From positions 124,001 to 188,000 of the forward strand of contig LNEV01000006.1 in assembly GCA_001464335.1 (NCBI GenBank): a stretch of 64,000 nucleotides of DNA, in the 5' to 3' direction. The stretch is from Rhizobiales bacterium Ga0077545 (GTDB lineage Bacteria; Pseudomonadota; Alphaproteobacteria; Rhizobiales; Methylopilaceae). A model generated the notes under the pieces. The model was not told the origin of the DNA and made no database searches. It saw only the letters and a list, made by a program, of their open reading frames with translations. Numbering within the stretch: position 1 is the stretch's first letter; each line of letters starts with the position of its first letter. The translations under genes were made by a program, and so were the position numbers. Below, in pieces: positions 8,775 to 17,494 of this stretch.

Positions 8775-9515
8775 TCACCGCCCCGGAATCCGGTCGATAC
8801 GCGCTTGCGTAAGATCCAGCTTGTAACCGCGAAAGTCGAACGCAGCGACAAGTTCCTGCCGCTCTTCAACAGGCGCAGCGGCCAGTGCCGGGAGCAATCG
8901 CGCATGGACGTTGCGGCCCGGCCCGAGCAGAAGCCGCACGACATCCTTGTAAAGACCGTTCTTCATGAGTTTGCGAAGATCGGCCACGGCCTCCCCCGCC
9001 AGATCTCCCGGAAGTGACGGGTAAAGAGGAAGCGAAAGCGCGCTGCGGCGTAAAATGATCCAGCCCTCGTTAGGGCCGAACGCATGGGACAAACGCAAGG
9101 CATCAAGGTTGCCTGCGCTGAATCCTGTCCGCGTGTTCTCCGCCCAGAAAAAGATCAGCCACAAAAACGGGTCGGTGGGTGCGGCCACAAGCGCCAAGCG
9201 AACAGAACTGGAAAGCGCGTCTGCGGCGCGATCGATCACCGCCGGATCACCCTCGTCCGTGCTGCGGCGGGCGGCCTCGAAATCAATGATTGCGATGGCA
9301 CGTCGAATATGTGGATCAGCAAAGCGGGCCCTGCGAGGACCATCGGTGAGCGCTCCGATCTCCGCAATCTGAGTAGAACTGTAGCGCTCGCCGTGCAGGA
9401 TGCGCTCGCTCGTGCGCTGCAAATTCCAGCGCGGCGGCGAAATCGCCAAAACGGTCAGCCCCGCCGCGATGCCGAACAGTCCGAATCCTATGATGAGCAG
9501 ACGTCCGGCGGTCAT
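8775..9515 (-). CDS. Membrane-anchored protein of the exopolysaccharide operon, function unknown
   Basis: This 246-residue protein has one N-terminal hydrophobic segment (about residues 5-27) and then a soluble, helix-rich region with alternating Ala/Leu/Arg, probably periplasmic. No catalytic motif was recognised. The helical content resembles a repeat scaffold (TPR-like), but no clear repeat could be aligned. It follows the tyrosine autokinase gene by eight bases, so it is almost certainly cotranscribed and may act in polymer export or assembly. Its stop abuts the flippase stop from the other strand. Confidence 0.7.
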   Translation of the reverse strand: MTAGRLLIIGFGLFGIAAGLTVLAISPPRWNLQRTSERILHGERYSSTQIAEIGALTDGPRRARFADPHIRRAIAIIDFEAARRSTDEGDPAVIDRAADALSSSVRLALVAAPTDPFLWLIFFWAENTRTGFSAGNLDALRLSHAFGPNEGWIILRRSALSLPLYPSLPGDLAGEAVADLRKLMKNGLYKDVVRLLLGPGRNVHARLLPALAAAPVEERQELVAAFDFRGYKLDLTQARIDRIPGR

Positions 9516-9523
9516 GATCCTGC

Positions 9524-11788
9524 TCAGTCGGTGTATCCGTACGACTTGTAGCTCTTGCCGAAGAAATAGTCTTTCACATTGCTGTCGTAGCGGCTCATCG
9601 CGCGCAGGTCAGCCTTGCTGAGCACGGCGCCGACCAGCTTGTCGCGGAGGCCAGGCGTCGCCTCGAGAGCGTATTTGGCGACTTCCCTCTTGGTCTTGCC
9701 CCATTCGACAACGAACAGATAGCTGTCGATCAACCGATAGGTCGCACGCACATCCACGACCGGTGCGAGCGGCGAGAGATCGACGATGATGTATTGATAC
9801 TCGGCACGCAGCGCATGGAACAGTTCGGAGACTTTCTCCGAAGCAAAGACATCGCTGGAGTGCGAAAGCGGGCTGCTGCTGTAGCACGGCAGAAACGACA
9901 GACCTGTCTCCGAATCCGACCACATCACTTCCTTCAGCTTTGTCGCGTCTTTCAGAACGTCGAGAATGCCGGAGCGTGTTTTTCGCGACAGCGTGCGCGT
10001 AAGAGTCGGATTGCGGAGATCGCCGTCGACAAGAAGGGTTTTCGCGCCCGTTTGGGCGATCAGCAGCGCAAGCGCCGTCGAGAGTGTCGACTTGCCCTCA
10101 CCCGGCAGTGAAGATGTAATGCCGATAACGCGCGCGCCACTGCTATGCGGCGTGCTGTCCACCGACAGCTTCATCGAACGGATCGCTTCCGCAAATCGCG
10201 AGAACGGCTTTTCGACAACAGTCCATGCCGGCGTGCCCCCGCTCGCGATCTGGAACTCGCCCGGTTTGTTGCGCCGGGATGTCTTTTTCACTCCATCCTG
10301 ATCGAGAGCCTTGGGGACGATGGCCAGACAGTCGAGGTGAAGATCATTCTCGATCTCCTCCGGAGAACGAAATGCCTGGTCGGCGAGATCGCGCGCCGCG
10401 CCAAGCCCTAGACCGAGCATCAACCCAGCGAATATCGACCCCAGCAGAATAAGCTTCTTCTTCGGCTGGCTCGGTCCCGCAGGCGGCTCCGCACGCGAAA
10501 TCACGCGCGCGTCCGAGATCGGGAACGACTGCTGCTGGATCGTTTCCATGTAACGACGCAGGAAGGTATCGTACAGCGTACGCAGACTTTGCGCCGAACT
10601 CTGTAGCTCGTTCAGCGTAACCTGCGCTTCGTTGCTGTCCTGCGACAGCGAAACGGCTTTTTCCAGGTTTGCCTGCATGTCTTCTTCGCGCTTGCGGGCA
10701 ATGTCGAGGTCGGAGGTGTAGACCTCTTCCAGCCGTTTCAGTTCGCTCTGAATCGAAATCTCAATCTCGCGAATCTGGTTGCGGGCGTTCACGGCGGCGA
10801 GGTGATCACGCCCGAATCTGCGACTCCAGTCGGACTCGCGCGCAACAACATCGAGATAGCGTGACCGCAGCGCATTGACGACGTCGCTGCGAAGCTGATC
10901 GGTAACGGTCGCACCGCTCACGCCGCTTTCGAGGATCTGACGGACGCGATTAAGCCGCGCGCGCGCCTCGGCCGTCTGCGATCGCGCCAGGATCAACTGC
11001 GTGTTGATCTCGGCAAGCTGCTGACGGTCCAGAAGCCGTCCGCCGCCGTCCTCCACGATGTTGTTCTTGGTCTTGTATTCAACGACCATGCGCTCGGCGG
11101 TCGAGGCCTGCTCGCGCAACTCGGTGATACGCTGCTGCATCCAGACGCTCGCGCGCTGGGCGGCATCGAATTTCGCGCTAAGCTGGTCCGCTATGTACAC
11201 ATTGGCGATCGTGTCGGCGACCTCGGCGGCACGGCGCGGATCGATTGAGCTGTATTCGATGGCAATTACATAAGTGAGGCCTACGCGATAGACCCGCGTG
11301 TTGCCGCGCACCGTACCGACAGCCGCACGATTGAGCGTGGTTTCGGACAACGGCTCCGGCGTTGAAAAATAGCCAAATATCTTGCGCTTGAGCGATCCGA
11401 GCGGACTGGCAGTACCGGTCGTGAATTCGGGATCGGTCTGCAGCTTGAGCTGTTGGGCGACTTTGTTGGCGATCGTTTCGGAGCGCAGAAGCTCGACCTG
11501 GCTTTCGATGGTTCCGACATCGAGCGCCATGTCCATGAATGGCGACTGCGGCTGCAGGATCTGCGCCTGAGGTTTGTCGATCAGAATACGCGTCTGGGCG
11601 GTGTAGACCGGCGGAGCGTTGACGATATAGACGATGCCGAGCAGAAGCATGCACCCGACCGCAGCACCAATGATAAGGATGCGGCGCTTGATGAATCCAA
11701 TCGTCGCCCGAACGAGCTGCGATGGAGAAATTAGGTGCTCAGGCTGCTGATGCGGCCTGATATTGAGCAGACGGTCAACGCTGTTCAT
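9524..11788 (-). CDS. Wzc/GumC-type exopolysaccharide co-polymerase with BY-kinase domain
   Basis: A 754-residue two-part protein. The N-terminal Wzz-type part has a first membrane helix at about 37-57, a long periplasmic coiled-coil region (about 200-420) and a second helix near 446-463. The C-terminal tyrosine kinase part has Walker A (LPGEGKST, 561-568), Walker A-prime (LLVDGDLRNP, 585-594) and Walker B (YIIVDLSP, 666-673). Tyrosines 734, 741, 747, 750 and 752 form a C-terminal cluster, the usual autophosphorylation tail. The family controls chain length and couples polymerisation to the Wza channel. Both halves are in one chain, as in proteobacterial Wzc. Confidence 0.93.
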   Translation of the reverse strand: MNSVDRLLNIRPHQQPEHLISPSQLVRATIGFIKRRILIIGAAVGCMLLLGIVYIVNAPPVYTAQTRILIDKPQAQILQPQSPFMDMALDVGTIESQVELLRSETIANKVAQQLKLQTDPEFTTGTASPLGSLKRKIFGYFSTPEPLSETTLNRAAVGTVRGNTRVYRVGLTYVIAIEYSSIDPRRAAEVADTIANVYIADQLSAKFDAAQRASVWMQQRITELREQASTAERMVVEYKTKNNIVEDGGGRLLDRQQLAEINTQLILARSQTAEARARLNRVRQILESGVSGATVTDQLRSDVVNALRSRYLDVVARESDWSRRFGRDHLAAVNARNQIREIEISIQSELKRLEEVYTSDLDIARKREEDMQANLEKAVSLSQDSNEAQVTLNELQSSAQSLRTLYDTFLRRYMETIQQQSFPISDARVISRAEPPAGPSQPKKKLILLGSIFAGLMLGLGLGAARDLADQAFRSPEEIENDLHLDCLAIVPKALDQDGVKKTSRRNKPGEFQIASGGTPAWTVVEKPFSRFAEAIRSMKLSVDSTPHSSGARVIGITSSLPGEGKSTLSTALALLIAQTGAKTLLVDGDLRNPTLTRTLSRKTRSGILDVLKDATKLKEVMWSDSETGLSFLPCYSSSPLSHSSDVFASEKVSELFHALRAEYQYIIVDLSPLAPVVDVRATYRLIDSYLFVVEWGKTKREVAKYALEATPGLRDKLVGAVLSKADLRAMSRYDSNVKDYFFGKSYKSYGYTD

Positions 11789-11829
11789 ACGCTTGCCTTC
11801 CGGGCGCCGTCTGACGTTTCGTCACCCAG

Positions 11830-12501
11830 TCACGGGCTTACAGGCGTAACAATCGAGTCTGTATCGTCTTCGTCGTCGAACACAGAGCCGCCCGCTCCGG
11901 AAACCGAAGACGTGTAGCTGAAGAAGGGCGTCGAGATCGGATTGGCGCCAATCGGCTCGGCGGGGCCGCCGCCGCCCAACGGGCCGCCGAAAGGCGATAC
12001 CTGACCGCCGGATGCACCCGTCGAAGAAGCACCGAAACCACCACCCGGCGCACCGCCGAGAGCAGCCGTCGGCCGATCGCCACTCGCGGCGGTGAAGGCC
12101 ACGATCACGCTTTCATCGCCCGAAGCCGCAACGGCTTCCTGGATCTGGCTGGCATAAGGATTGTTCGCACGCACGCAACCCGCAGCGGCCTGAGCGAGAG
12201 CCGTTGCCAGCGCGGATTTCTGGTCGTCGTTCGCCTGCTTCAGAAGCTCGATCATCGGCGCCAGCGTCGACGTGTCGGTCGACACCAGATCGCGAGCGTC
12301 ACGAATAAGGGCTCCGCCGCCATCCGGGTGGGTGCCGAGAAGAGCGGGTGGATTGCTTAGAAAGAGTCCGATCTGCTCGGTCGAAGCTCCAAGATCGCTG
12401 CGAAAACACCCGGCCGGAGCCGCTTCAGCCTGCGACACGGACACAACGGTCAGAAGAGCAATGGCCAGCGATTTATGCGGTGCCAACAGGTGTTTAAGCA
12501 T
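11830..12501 (-). CDS. Exported Gly/Ser/Pro-rich protein of the exopolysaccharide operon, function unknown
   Basis: From the ATG at 12501 the protein is 223 residues. That start is chosen because GGGAGAGG lies eight bases upstream and a Sec signal peptide (KSLAIALLTVVSVSQAEA, ending near residue 27) follows directly. The middle is a helical domain with two likely disulphide cysteines. The last third is low-complexity Gly/Ser/Pro and ends in a short acidic patch (FDDEDDTD). No family was recognised. Position between the ligase-like gene and the autokinase gene suggests a periplasmic or outer-membrane accessory role in polymer export. Confidence 0.7.
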   Translation of the reverse strand: MLKHLLAPHKSLAIALLTVVSVSQAEAAPAGCFRSDLGASTEQIGLFLSNPPALLGTHPDGGGALIRDARDLVSTDTSTLAPMIELLKQANDDQKSALATALAQAAAGCVRANNPYASQIQEAVAASGDESVIVAFTAASGDRPTAALGGAPGGGFGASSTGASGGQVSPFGGPLGGGGPAEPIGANPISTPFFSYTSSVSGAGGSVFDDEDDTDSIVTPVSP

Positions 12502-12537
12502 TTTCGGGACCTCTCCCATCAAGTTGTGTTCTTCTAC

Positions 12538-12583
12538 CTTAAATAAAGTTGGAGGCAAATAGCACGCGTAAGACTTATTTAAG
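12538..12583. repeat. Nine-base inverted repeat CTTAAATAA/TTATTTAAG in an AT-rich gap
   Basis: The gap upstream of the exported-protein gene carries CTTAAATAA at 12538-12546 and its exact reverse complement at 12575-12583, 28 bases apart. Both arms are much AT-richer than the surroundings. There is no T-run to make it a terminator. A paired binding site for a regulator, or a promoter-proximal element for the gene at 12501, is possible. Confidence 0.35.
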
Positions 12584-12590
12584 AACGTGA

Positions 12591-13937
12591 TTACCGGCCG
12601 GACCGCGACATCCTCATCGACTGCGATATCCCTGCTCCCACGAGGATAAGAACGGGCACAGCAAGTCCCGGAATCTGCAACGAAAAGTCGACCAGCGAAT
12701 GCCCAAGAACAAGCGCCAAGATCGCGAGGCTCCCAATAGTCACATGTGAAACCTTTCGTCGTTTAACCAACGCACGAAGTAAAAGCCCAAGAACAGCCAA
12801 GCTGAACACAAGGCTGAGCGCCGCCACCGGCACACCTGCCTCGACTGCCACCTGAAGCAGGACATTGTGGGCGCGATCCCAGGTTCCCCACACGCTCATG
12901 TCGCCGCTGCGGAAGATCGGAAAATAGGTCTCGAAGCTACCGAGACCCAATCCGATCATGGGCCGCTGCCAGACCATTTCCCAAGCCGAACGATAGGCTT
13001 CGAAGCGGCCCCCATCGCCGAAACCCTCAAGATTGAGGCGGCCATGGATCAAGACGCTCAGCACGGCAAAGCCGGCAACGCCGACAAAGATGTTGCGTCC
13101 ACTGCGGGAAAAACGGGAGTCGTTGAACAGCATGAACAGGCCTGCAGCCAGCGCGCATGCGCCGATCGACAGCACACCTCCGGCGCGCGAATGTGTCATC
13201 AGAAGCGCGGTGAAGCAGAGCGCTAGCCGGACGAGATCGCTGAAAAGGCGCTTGCGCGGATCGCCGCTCGGCACGGCTTCGACAGCCAACTTGCCCTCCC
13301 CCTCCCAGCCTCCGCCCAGCGCTTTTAAAGCGCGAAGCACACGAAGGCTGGCCCAGACACAGGCGATCCCGAAGAACACCGCCGCCGTGTTTCGATTGGT
13401 GAACGTGGCGGTCAGATCTTCAAAATGCCCTTCCTTTGGCAGCCACAGCACATATCCGGGTGCGACGAGGTGCTGGACGATGCCGAAGATTGCATAAACG
13501 CTCGCAACCCAGAGAAAGACTTCAATCAGAGCCCGACATGCCCGTTGGCCGGTGCCGAGAACGAGACCTGCCGCCAAGGCGAAGATCGCTGCCAATGCGG
13601 GGACCATCGCCTGGACGTACTGGCCTATGAGCGCCCCGGAAGCCGACACACCGGAACCGAGCAGACGGACGATCCTGTCACGCTCGGCTGACGGCACCCA
13701 CGGGCCCGCGGCGACCTGCAAGGCAGCCACAACACAAAGAGCAAGAGCAAGGATTGCGAGAGCGGCGAGGATCGCCCAATGGCGTCCATCCAGCCTGTCA
13801 ATCGGAGACAGAACAAGTGCCAGCGCGCAAAGGACAATGAGGCCTGCTCCCGCGACGGGATTCATGGCCCCGAAGAACAAGGGCGCCAGCGCGATCGCTA
13901 CAGCCAGAACGAAAAGGGCAGGCTTTCGGGCGTCCAT
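12591..13937 (-). CDS. O-antigen-ligase-family membrane protein (Wzy_C domain)
   Basis: From the ATG at 13937 the protein is 448 residues; this start has GGGAG seven bases upstream, whereas longer in-frame starts would give an Arg/Ser-rich leader before the first helix. There are roughly eleven hydrophobic segments. The conserved Wzy_C region holds LTHSRAGGVLS and later GLGLGSFETYFP followed by WDRAHNVLLQVAVEAG, with the His in the usual place of ligase/polymerase proteins. It may be the polymerase for the exopolysaccharide or may attach the polymer to an acceptor. It is cotranscribed with the Wza gene 58 bases upstream. Confidence 0.82.
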   Translation of the reverse strand: MDARKPALFVLAVAIALAPLFFGAMNPVAGAGLIVLCALALVLSPIDRLDGRHWAILAALAILALALCVVAALQVAAGPWVPSAERDRIVRLLGSGVSASGALIGQYVQAMVPALAAIFALAAGLVLGTGQRACRALIEVFLWVASVYAIFGIVQHLVAPGYVLWLPKEGHFEDLTATFTNRNTAAVFFGIACVWASLRVLRALKALGGGWEGEGKLAVEAVPSGDPRKRLFSDLVRLALCFTALLMTHSRAGGVLSIGACALAAGLFMLFNDSRFSRSGRNIFVGVAGFAVLSVLIHGRLNLEGFGDGGRFEAYRSAWEMVWQRPMIGLGLGSFETYFPIFRSGDMSVWGTWDRAHNVLLQVAVEAGVPVAALSLVFSLAVLGLLLRALVKRRKVSHVTIGSLAILALVLGHSLVDFSLQIPGLAVPVLILVGAGISQSMRMSRSGR

Positions 13938-13995
13938 GGACGACTCCCGGACCTTCATCCTGCCAGCCCGAGACCGTGCCGGCAGGACAGAAGGA

Positions 13996-15180
13996 TCACT
14001 GGAGCGAGTTGTGAAGATCCACACCGTTTTGCGCCGCAACGAGCGGATCGTTTGTGGTCGCTGTGATGAGGCGGATGTAGTTGAGGATCTTCGCGGTCTC
14101 CACGGCAGTCGCGTTGGAGACGTAGAGCAAATCCTTGTTCCGCATCTGGAACTTGGTGGCGAGGAAATACTCCGACGGATCGCGGAAATTGACGTGATAC
14201 ACGACCGGAATCACAGGTCCGGGGAAGCGTGTCACATCGAGACCGAGACTCTCGGCAACTTCGCGACTTTCGCCACGATAGACGAAGACCATGCCCGGAT
14301 CGGCGAGAGTGTCGTTCAGACCACCGGCCTTGGCGACGCCTTCGGCCATCGAAATACGCCAAGCGTCGAAATTGAACTGCCCCTGCTGTCCGGCAGCGCC
14401 GAAGGCAACGAAGGTCTGCGGCTCACGATAGACATAGATGGTGTCGTTCGGATGGACGTAGATGTTGTTGGACGGCTCATAGACCAGCGCGCCGAACGGC
14501 ACGGATTCACGACGCCCCTTGCGCTCAAGCGTGATCCACGTGTCGAAGCCCTGCCCCTTCGGACCGCCCGCGCGCGTGATCGCGTCAAGGATGCGTTCAG
14601 CGGCCGCGCTTGCCGGAATACGCGCCGGCGCGTTGACCTCACCGAGCACGCTGAACAGAGACGTCCGCTGATCGACCAGCGCCACGACAACCTGCGGCTC
14701 GATGGCCCGGTTCGAAAGCGCATCCACGATGGACTTCTGAACATCGGCAGCCGTGCGTCCAGCCGCAGCAATCGCGCCAGCATACGGAACCGAAATATTG
14801 CCGGCACTGTCGACGGCCTGATTGGGCAGCGAAATGAAATTGCCCGGGCGATCGCCTTGTTCAGGAATGAACAGGCCGCCGGCCTGAGACTCGAAGATCG
14901 TGACGGCAACCACATCGCCGACACCGAACTTGATCTCGCCTGGCGCTCGACGATCCTGGAACACCCGCGACAGCCCCGGCGTATGCCGAGTCAGAATGTC
15001 GAGGCTCCTCTCGTTCAGGGGAACCAGCGCATAAGGAAGGCTATCGGGAGTGACTTTGCCCTTAACGATATCGGACCCTTTGGGTCCCATGGAGGGCATG
15101 CTCTGACAGCCGACGAGAAGCGTCGACACCAGTCCAAGCGTAACCAGCCGTGGCGCGAATCGAAACAAGCGAACCCCCAA
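13996..15180 (-). CDS. Wza/KpsD-type polysaccharide export lipoprotein
   Basis: A 394-residue outer-membrane polysaccharide export protein. It starts with a lipoprotein signal peptide and lipobox LLVGC (Cys25). A Poly_export domain follows (GVGDVVAVTIFE near 87, with VPYAGAIAAAGRTAADVQKSI near 130) and then SLBB-type segments (GEVNAPARIPASAAAERILDAITRAGG; ITMAEGVAKAGGL-like repeats). The family forms the periplasm-spanning channel that docks on the Wzc-type protein. No ATG is available at the signal peptide: the start is a TTG, either at 15180 or four codons on, the latter with GGGGG five bases upstream. Confidence 0.9.
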   Translation of the reverse strand: MGVRLFRFAPRLVTLGLVSTLLVGCQSMPSMGPKGSDIVKGKVTPDSLPYALVPLNERSLDILTRHTPGLSRVFQDRRAPGEIKFGVGDVVAVTIFESQAGGLFIPEQGDRPGNFISLPNQAVDSAGNISVPYAGAIAAAGRTAADVQKSIVDALSNRAIEPQVVVALVDQRTSLFSVLGEVNAPARIPASAAAERILDAITRAGGPKGQGFDTWITLERKGRRESVPFGALVYEPSNNIYVHPNDTIYVYREPQTFVAFGAAGQQGQFNFDAWRISMAEGVAKAGGLNDTLADPGMVFVYRGESREVAESLGLDVTRFPGPVIPVVYHVNFRDPSEYFLATKFQMRNKDLLYVSNATAVETAKILNYIRLITATTNDPLVAAQNGVDLHNSLQ

Positions 15181-15339
15181 TCAACCCGCCTTTGAGTAGC
15201 ATCCGGTTTGCTGGAGCCACAAGCAAACCCGGCGATTTCGTGACTCTTTGAACGAGTACTGTTGCTTTGGGGACACGCAATGCGAGTGGCAAAGAAAGCC
15301 GTGCTGAAGGGCTTCTTAAGGCATTGAAAAATCTATATA

Positions 15340-15368
15340 ATTATTTACGAAAGATAACATGCTGGCAA
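15340..15368 (-). promoter_or_regulatory. Candidate sigma-70-like promoter for the Wza operon
   Basis: The 303-base gap 15181-15483 holds no gene that I can support. Its middle (about 15325-15360) is strikingly AT-rich. On the minus strand it reads TTGCCA (15368-15363), a 17-base spacer, and AATAAT (15345-15340), each matching the sigma-70 consensus at five of six positions. Transcription would begin near 15333 and leave a leader of about 150 bases before the export lipoprotein gene. Confidence 0.4.
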
Positions 15369-15483
15369 TTGCGTCCCGCAGCGCGGAAGCCACAAAACCG
15401 ATGGGTTCTCTCGAGGCATACGGCACTCGCTGCAACGCGTATCAATCGGTCCAGAAAGCGATCACTGGAACCGCTTGCGGCTG

Positions 15484-16905
15484 TCAGCGACCGTAGATGT
15501 CGTCGAAACGTTCAATATCATCTTCGCCCAGATAGCTGCCGGTCTGGACCTCGATCAGTTCGAGATCGATCTTGCCCGGATTGGCGAGCCGGTGGATCGC
15601 TCCTTGCGGAATGTAGGTGGACTCGTTCTCCAGCAGCATCCGCGTCTCGTTGCCGATAACGACCTCGGCCGTCCCTCGCACGACGATCCAGTGCTCGGCG
15701 CGATGCAGATGCTTCTGCAGCGACAGGCGCCCGCCCGGCTTGACGACGATGCGCTTCACCTGAAAGCGGGAGCCGGTGTCGATTGATTGATAGAAGCCCC
15801 AAGGGCGGTAGCCACGTGCGTGGCTGTCGGCCTGCGCATAGCGTTTCTCGCGCAGTTTCGTGACCGTTGCGCGAATGCTGTCGGCGTCGGAACGGCGGGC
15901 GACGAGGATGGCGTCGTCGTCGGCAACAACAACAACGTCATCAAGGCCAGCGACCGCGATCAGGTGCCGATCGGACATCGCGAAGGAATTGGTGCTGCCC
16001 ACCATCTCGACCGGACCGCGCACGACATTGCCGCTGCTATCCTTTGTTCCAACGTCCCAGATCGCGTCCCAGGTGCCGAGATCGGACCATCCGTGATCGA
16101 TCGGCAGCACGGCGGCCCGCAGGGTGTGCTCCATCACCGCATAATCGAGGCTTCGCGCGGTGGCGCGGCCGAAAGCTTCCTCATTCAGCCGCAGGAAGTT
16201 CAGATCCTTCTCGGCAGACCCGACCGCCTCCGCAACGGCCTTAACCGTGCGCGGATCGACGGCCTCGTATTCCCCGAGCATGATTTTCGCGGAGAAGAGG
16301 AAATTGCCCGAGTTCCAGAGATAGCCGTCCGCGAGGTAGCGCGCCGCGGTTGCCGCGTCCGGCTTTTCAACAAAGGCCTCGACCGCGCTGAGGCCCGTTT
16401 CGGCAAGCGCTGCGCCCGGCCGGATGTAGCCGTAAGCGGTGGACGGCGTGGCCGGAGACACGCCGAACACGACGATATGGCCGGCTTCGGCGACCGGCAG
16501 CGCGGCGGCGCAGGCCGCGCGGAAAATGTCTGGCCGTCGCACGAGATGATCGGCGGCGAGAACAAGCACGACCGCTTCGGGATCGCGCGACAGGGCAAAA
16601 AGGGCCGCAGCCGCCACCGCCGGTCCGGAATCGCGGCGGCAGGGTTCGAGAAGGATTTCGGCAGATGCGCCGATGCCTTCAAGCTGCTCGTTGACAAGAA
16701 AGCCGTGGTCCCGGTTCGCGACGACGATGGGCTTTGCGAAAAGCTCGGTGTCGGACACCGTCAATACGGCTTCCTGGAACGTGGAGCGCGGCCCGGCCAG
16801 AGGAAGAAACTGCTTGGGGCGCGTTTCGCGTGAGGCCGGCCAGAGCCTCGTGCCTGCCCCGCCGCACAGAATAACCGGGACAATCTTTACCTGTGCCATG
16901 CGCAT
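15484..16905 (-). CDS. Mannose-1-phosphate guanylyltransferase / mannose-6-phosphate isomerase
   Basis: A 473-residue bifunctional enzyme, normal length for the ManC/XanB/CpsB/AlgA family. The nucleotidyltransferase signature GGAGTRLWPASRETRPKQF begins near residue 15, VEKPDAATAARYL lies mid-protein, and the C-terminal type II isomerase cupin has RPWGFYQSID and LQKHLHRAEHWIVVRGTAEV. It makes mannose-6-P and GDP-mannose in the cytoplasm for the mannose-using glycosyltransferases encoded to the left. The chain could start two codons later at a second ATG; neither has a strong ribosome binding site. Confidence 0.93.
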   Translation of the reverse strand: MRMAQVKIVPVILCGGAGTRLWPASRETRPKQFLPLAGPRSTFQEAVLTVSDTELFAKPIVVANRDHGFLVNEQLEGIGASAEILLEPCRRDSGPAVAAAALFALSRDPEAVVLVLAADHLVRRPDIFRAACAAALPVAEAGHIVVFGVSPATPSTAYGYIRPGAALAETGLSAVEAFVEKPDAATAARYLADGYLWNSGNFLFSAKIMLGEYEAVDPRTVKAVAEAVGSAEKDLNFLRLNEEAFGRATARSLDYAVMEHTLRAAVLPIDHGWSDLGTWDAIWDVGTKDSSGNVVRGPVEMVGSTNSFAMSDRHLIAVAGLDDVVVVADDDAILVARRSDADSIRATVTKLREKRYAQADSHARGYRPWGFYQSIDTGSRFQVKRIVVKPGGRLSLQKHLHRAEHWIVVRGTAEVVIGNETRMLLENESTYIPQGAIHRLANPGKIDLELIEVQTGSYLGEDDIERFDDIYGR

Positions 16906-17166
16906 TCAACTTTCGGTCGATCCTCGCAGCACAATGCATCTTCGTCGTGTTGGCTCAATTTTATTCAATTGGGATGGTAAATCGCGAAAGGCCCGACGCT
17001 TAGCCTTTGCCGAAGCAAATAACAGACCTAGATTGTTCTGGTGGGGATTCGGGGCGCGAACCGGGGCCTCCTCCTCGCCCGAAAATAAGAGCCGGCTCAA
17101 CCGATTGTTAGAAATTTGCACCAATTTTAGAGACAGCTGCGGCCCGTACCGCGCCTTGAGTTGAAA

Positions 17167-17436
17167 ATGGCACCGCCCGACGAGAAAAAAGAAGAGCTGC
17201 GGAAGTCGCAGCGTCATCGCACCCTCAAAGGGGCCAGCCTCGTTCTCCCCGGCTCGGGTTCGACCTTTTCCTGCACATTGCGCAACCTGTCCGATGGCGG
17301 CGCGATGGTGGAGCTGCCCTCCACGCTCGGCATTCCCTATGAAGTGATCCTTGAGACGGCGGACGCACAAATCCGCCGCCGCGTCCGCATCGCCTGGCGT
17401 ACCGAAACGCGGATGGGCCTCGCTTTCATCGACTGA
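17167..17436 (+). CDS. Single-domain PilZ protein (cyclic-di-GMP binding)
   Basis: An 89-residue protein from the ATG at 17167. Both ligand motifs are intact: RKSQR (RxxxR, residues 12-16) and NLSDGG (N/D-x-S-x-x-G, residues 40-45). Nothing but the PilZ barrel is present, so it would act as a diffusible receptor or adaptor. It lies beside the exopolysaccharide locus, transcribed away from the GDP-mannose gene, which suggests but does not show that it adjusts polymer production in response to cyclic-di-GMP. A TTG two codons earlier is an alternative start. Confidence 0.85.
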   Translation: MAPPDEKKEELRKSQRHRTLKGASLVLPGSGSTFSCTLRNLSDGGAMVELPSTLGIPYEVILETADAQIRRRVRIAWRTETRMGLAFID

Positions 17437-17494
17437 GCCCTCTGCCGATGAAACATCTGTTGCGAAAACTGCATCAGTGATTGTAGATCGCGGC

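Noticed and set aside
13552-15195. 547-codon plus-strand frame opposite the Wza and ligase genes
   Set aside because: It overlaps two genes with signal peptide, lipobox and Wzy_C evidence, and has the composition of an antisense mirror.
16945-16975. Inverted repeat CAATT-AATTG upstream of the GDP-mannose gene as an operator
   Set aside because: Arms of only five A/T-rich bases in an AT-rich leader are likely by chance.
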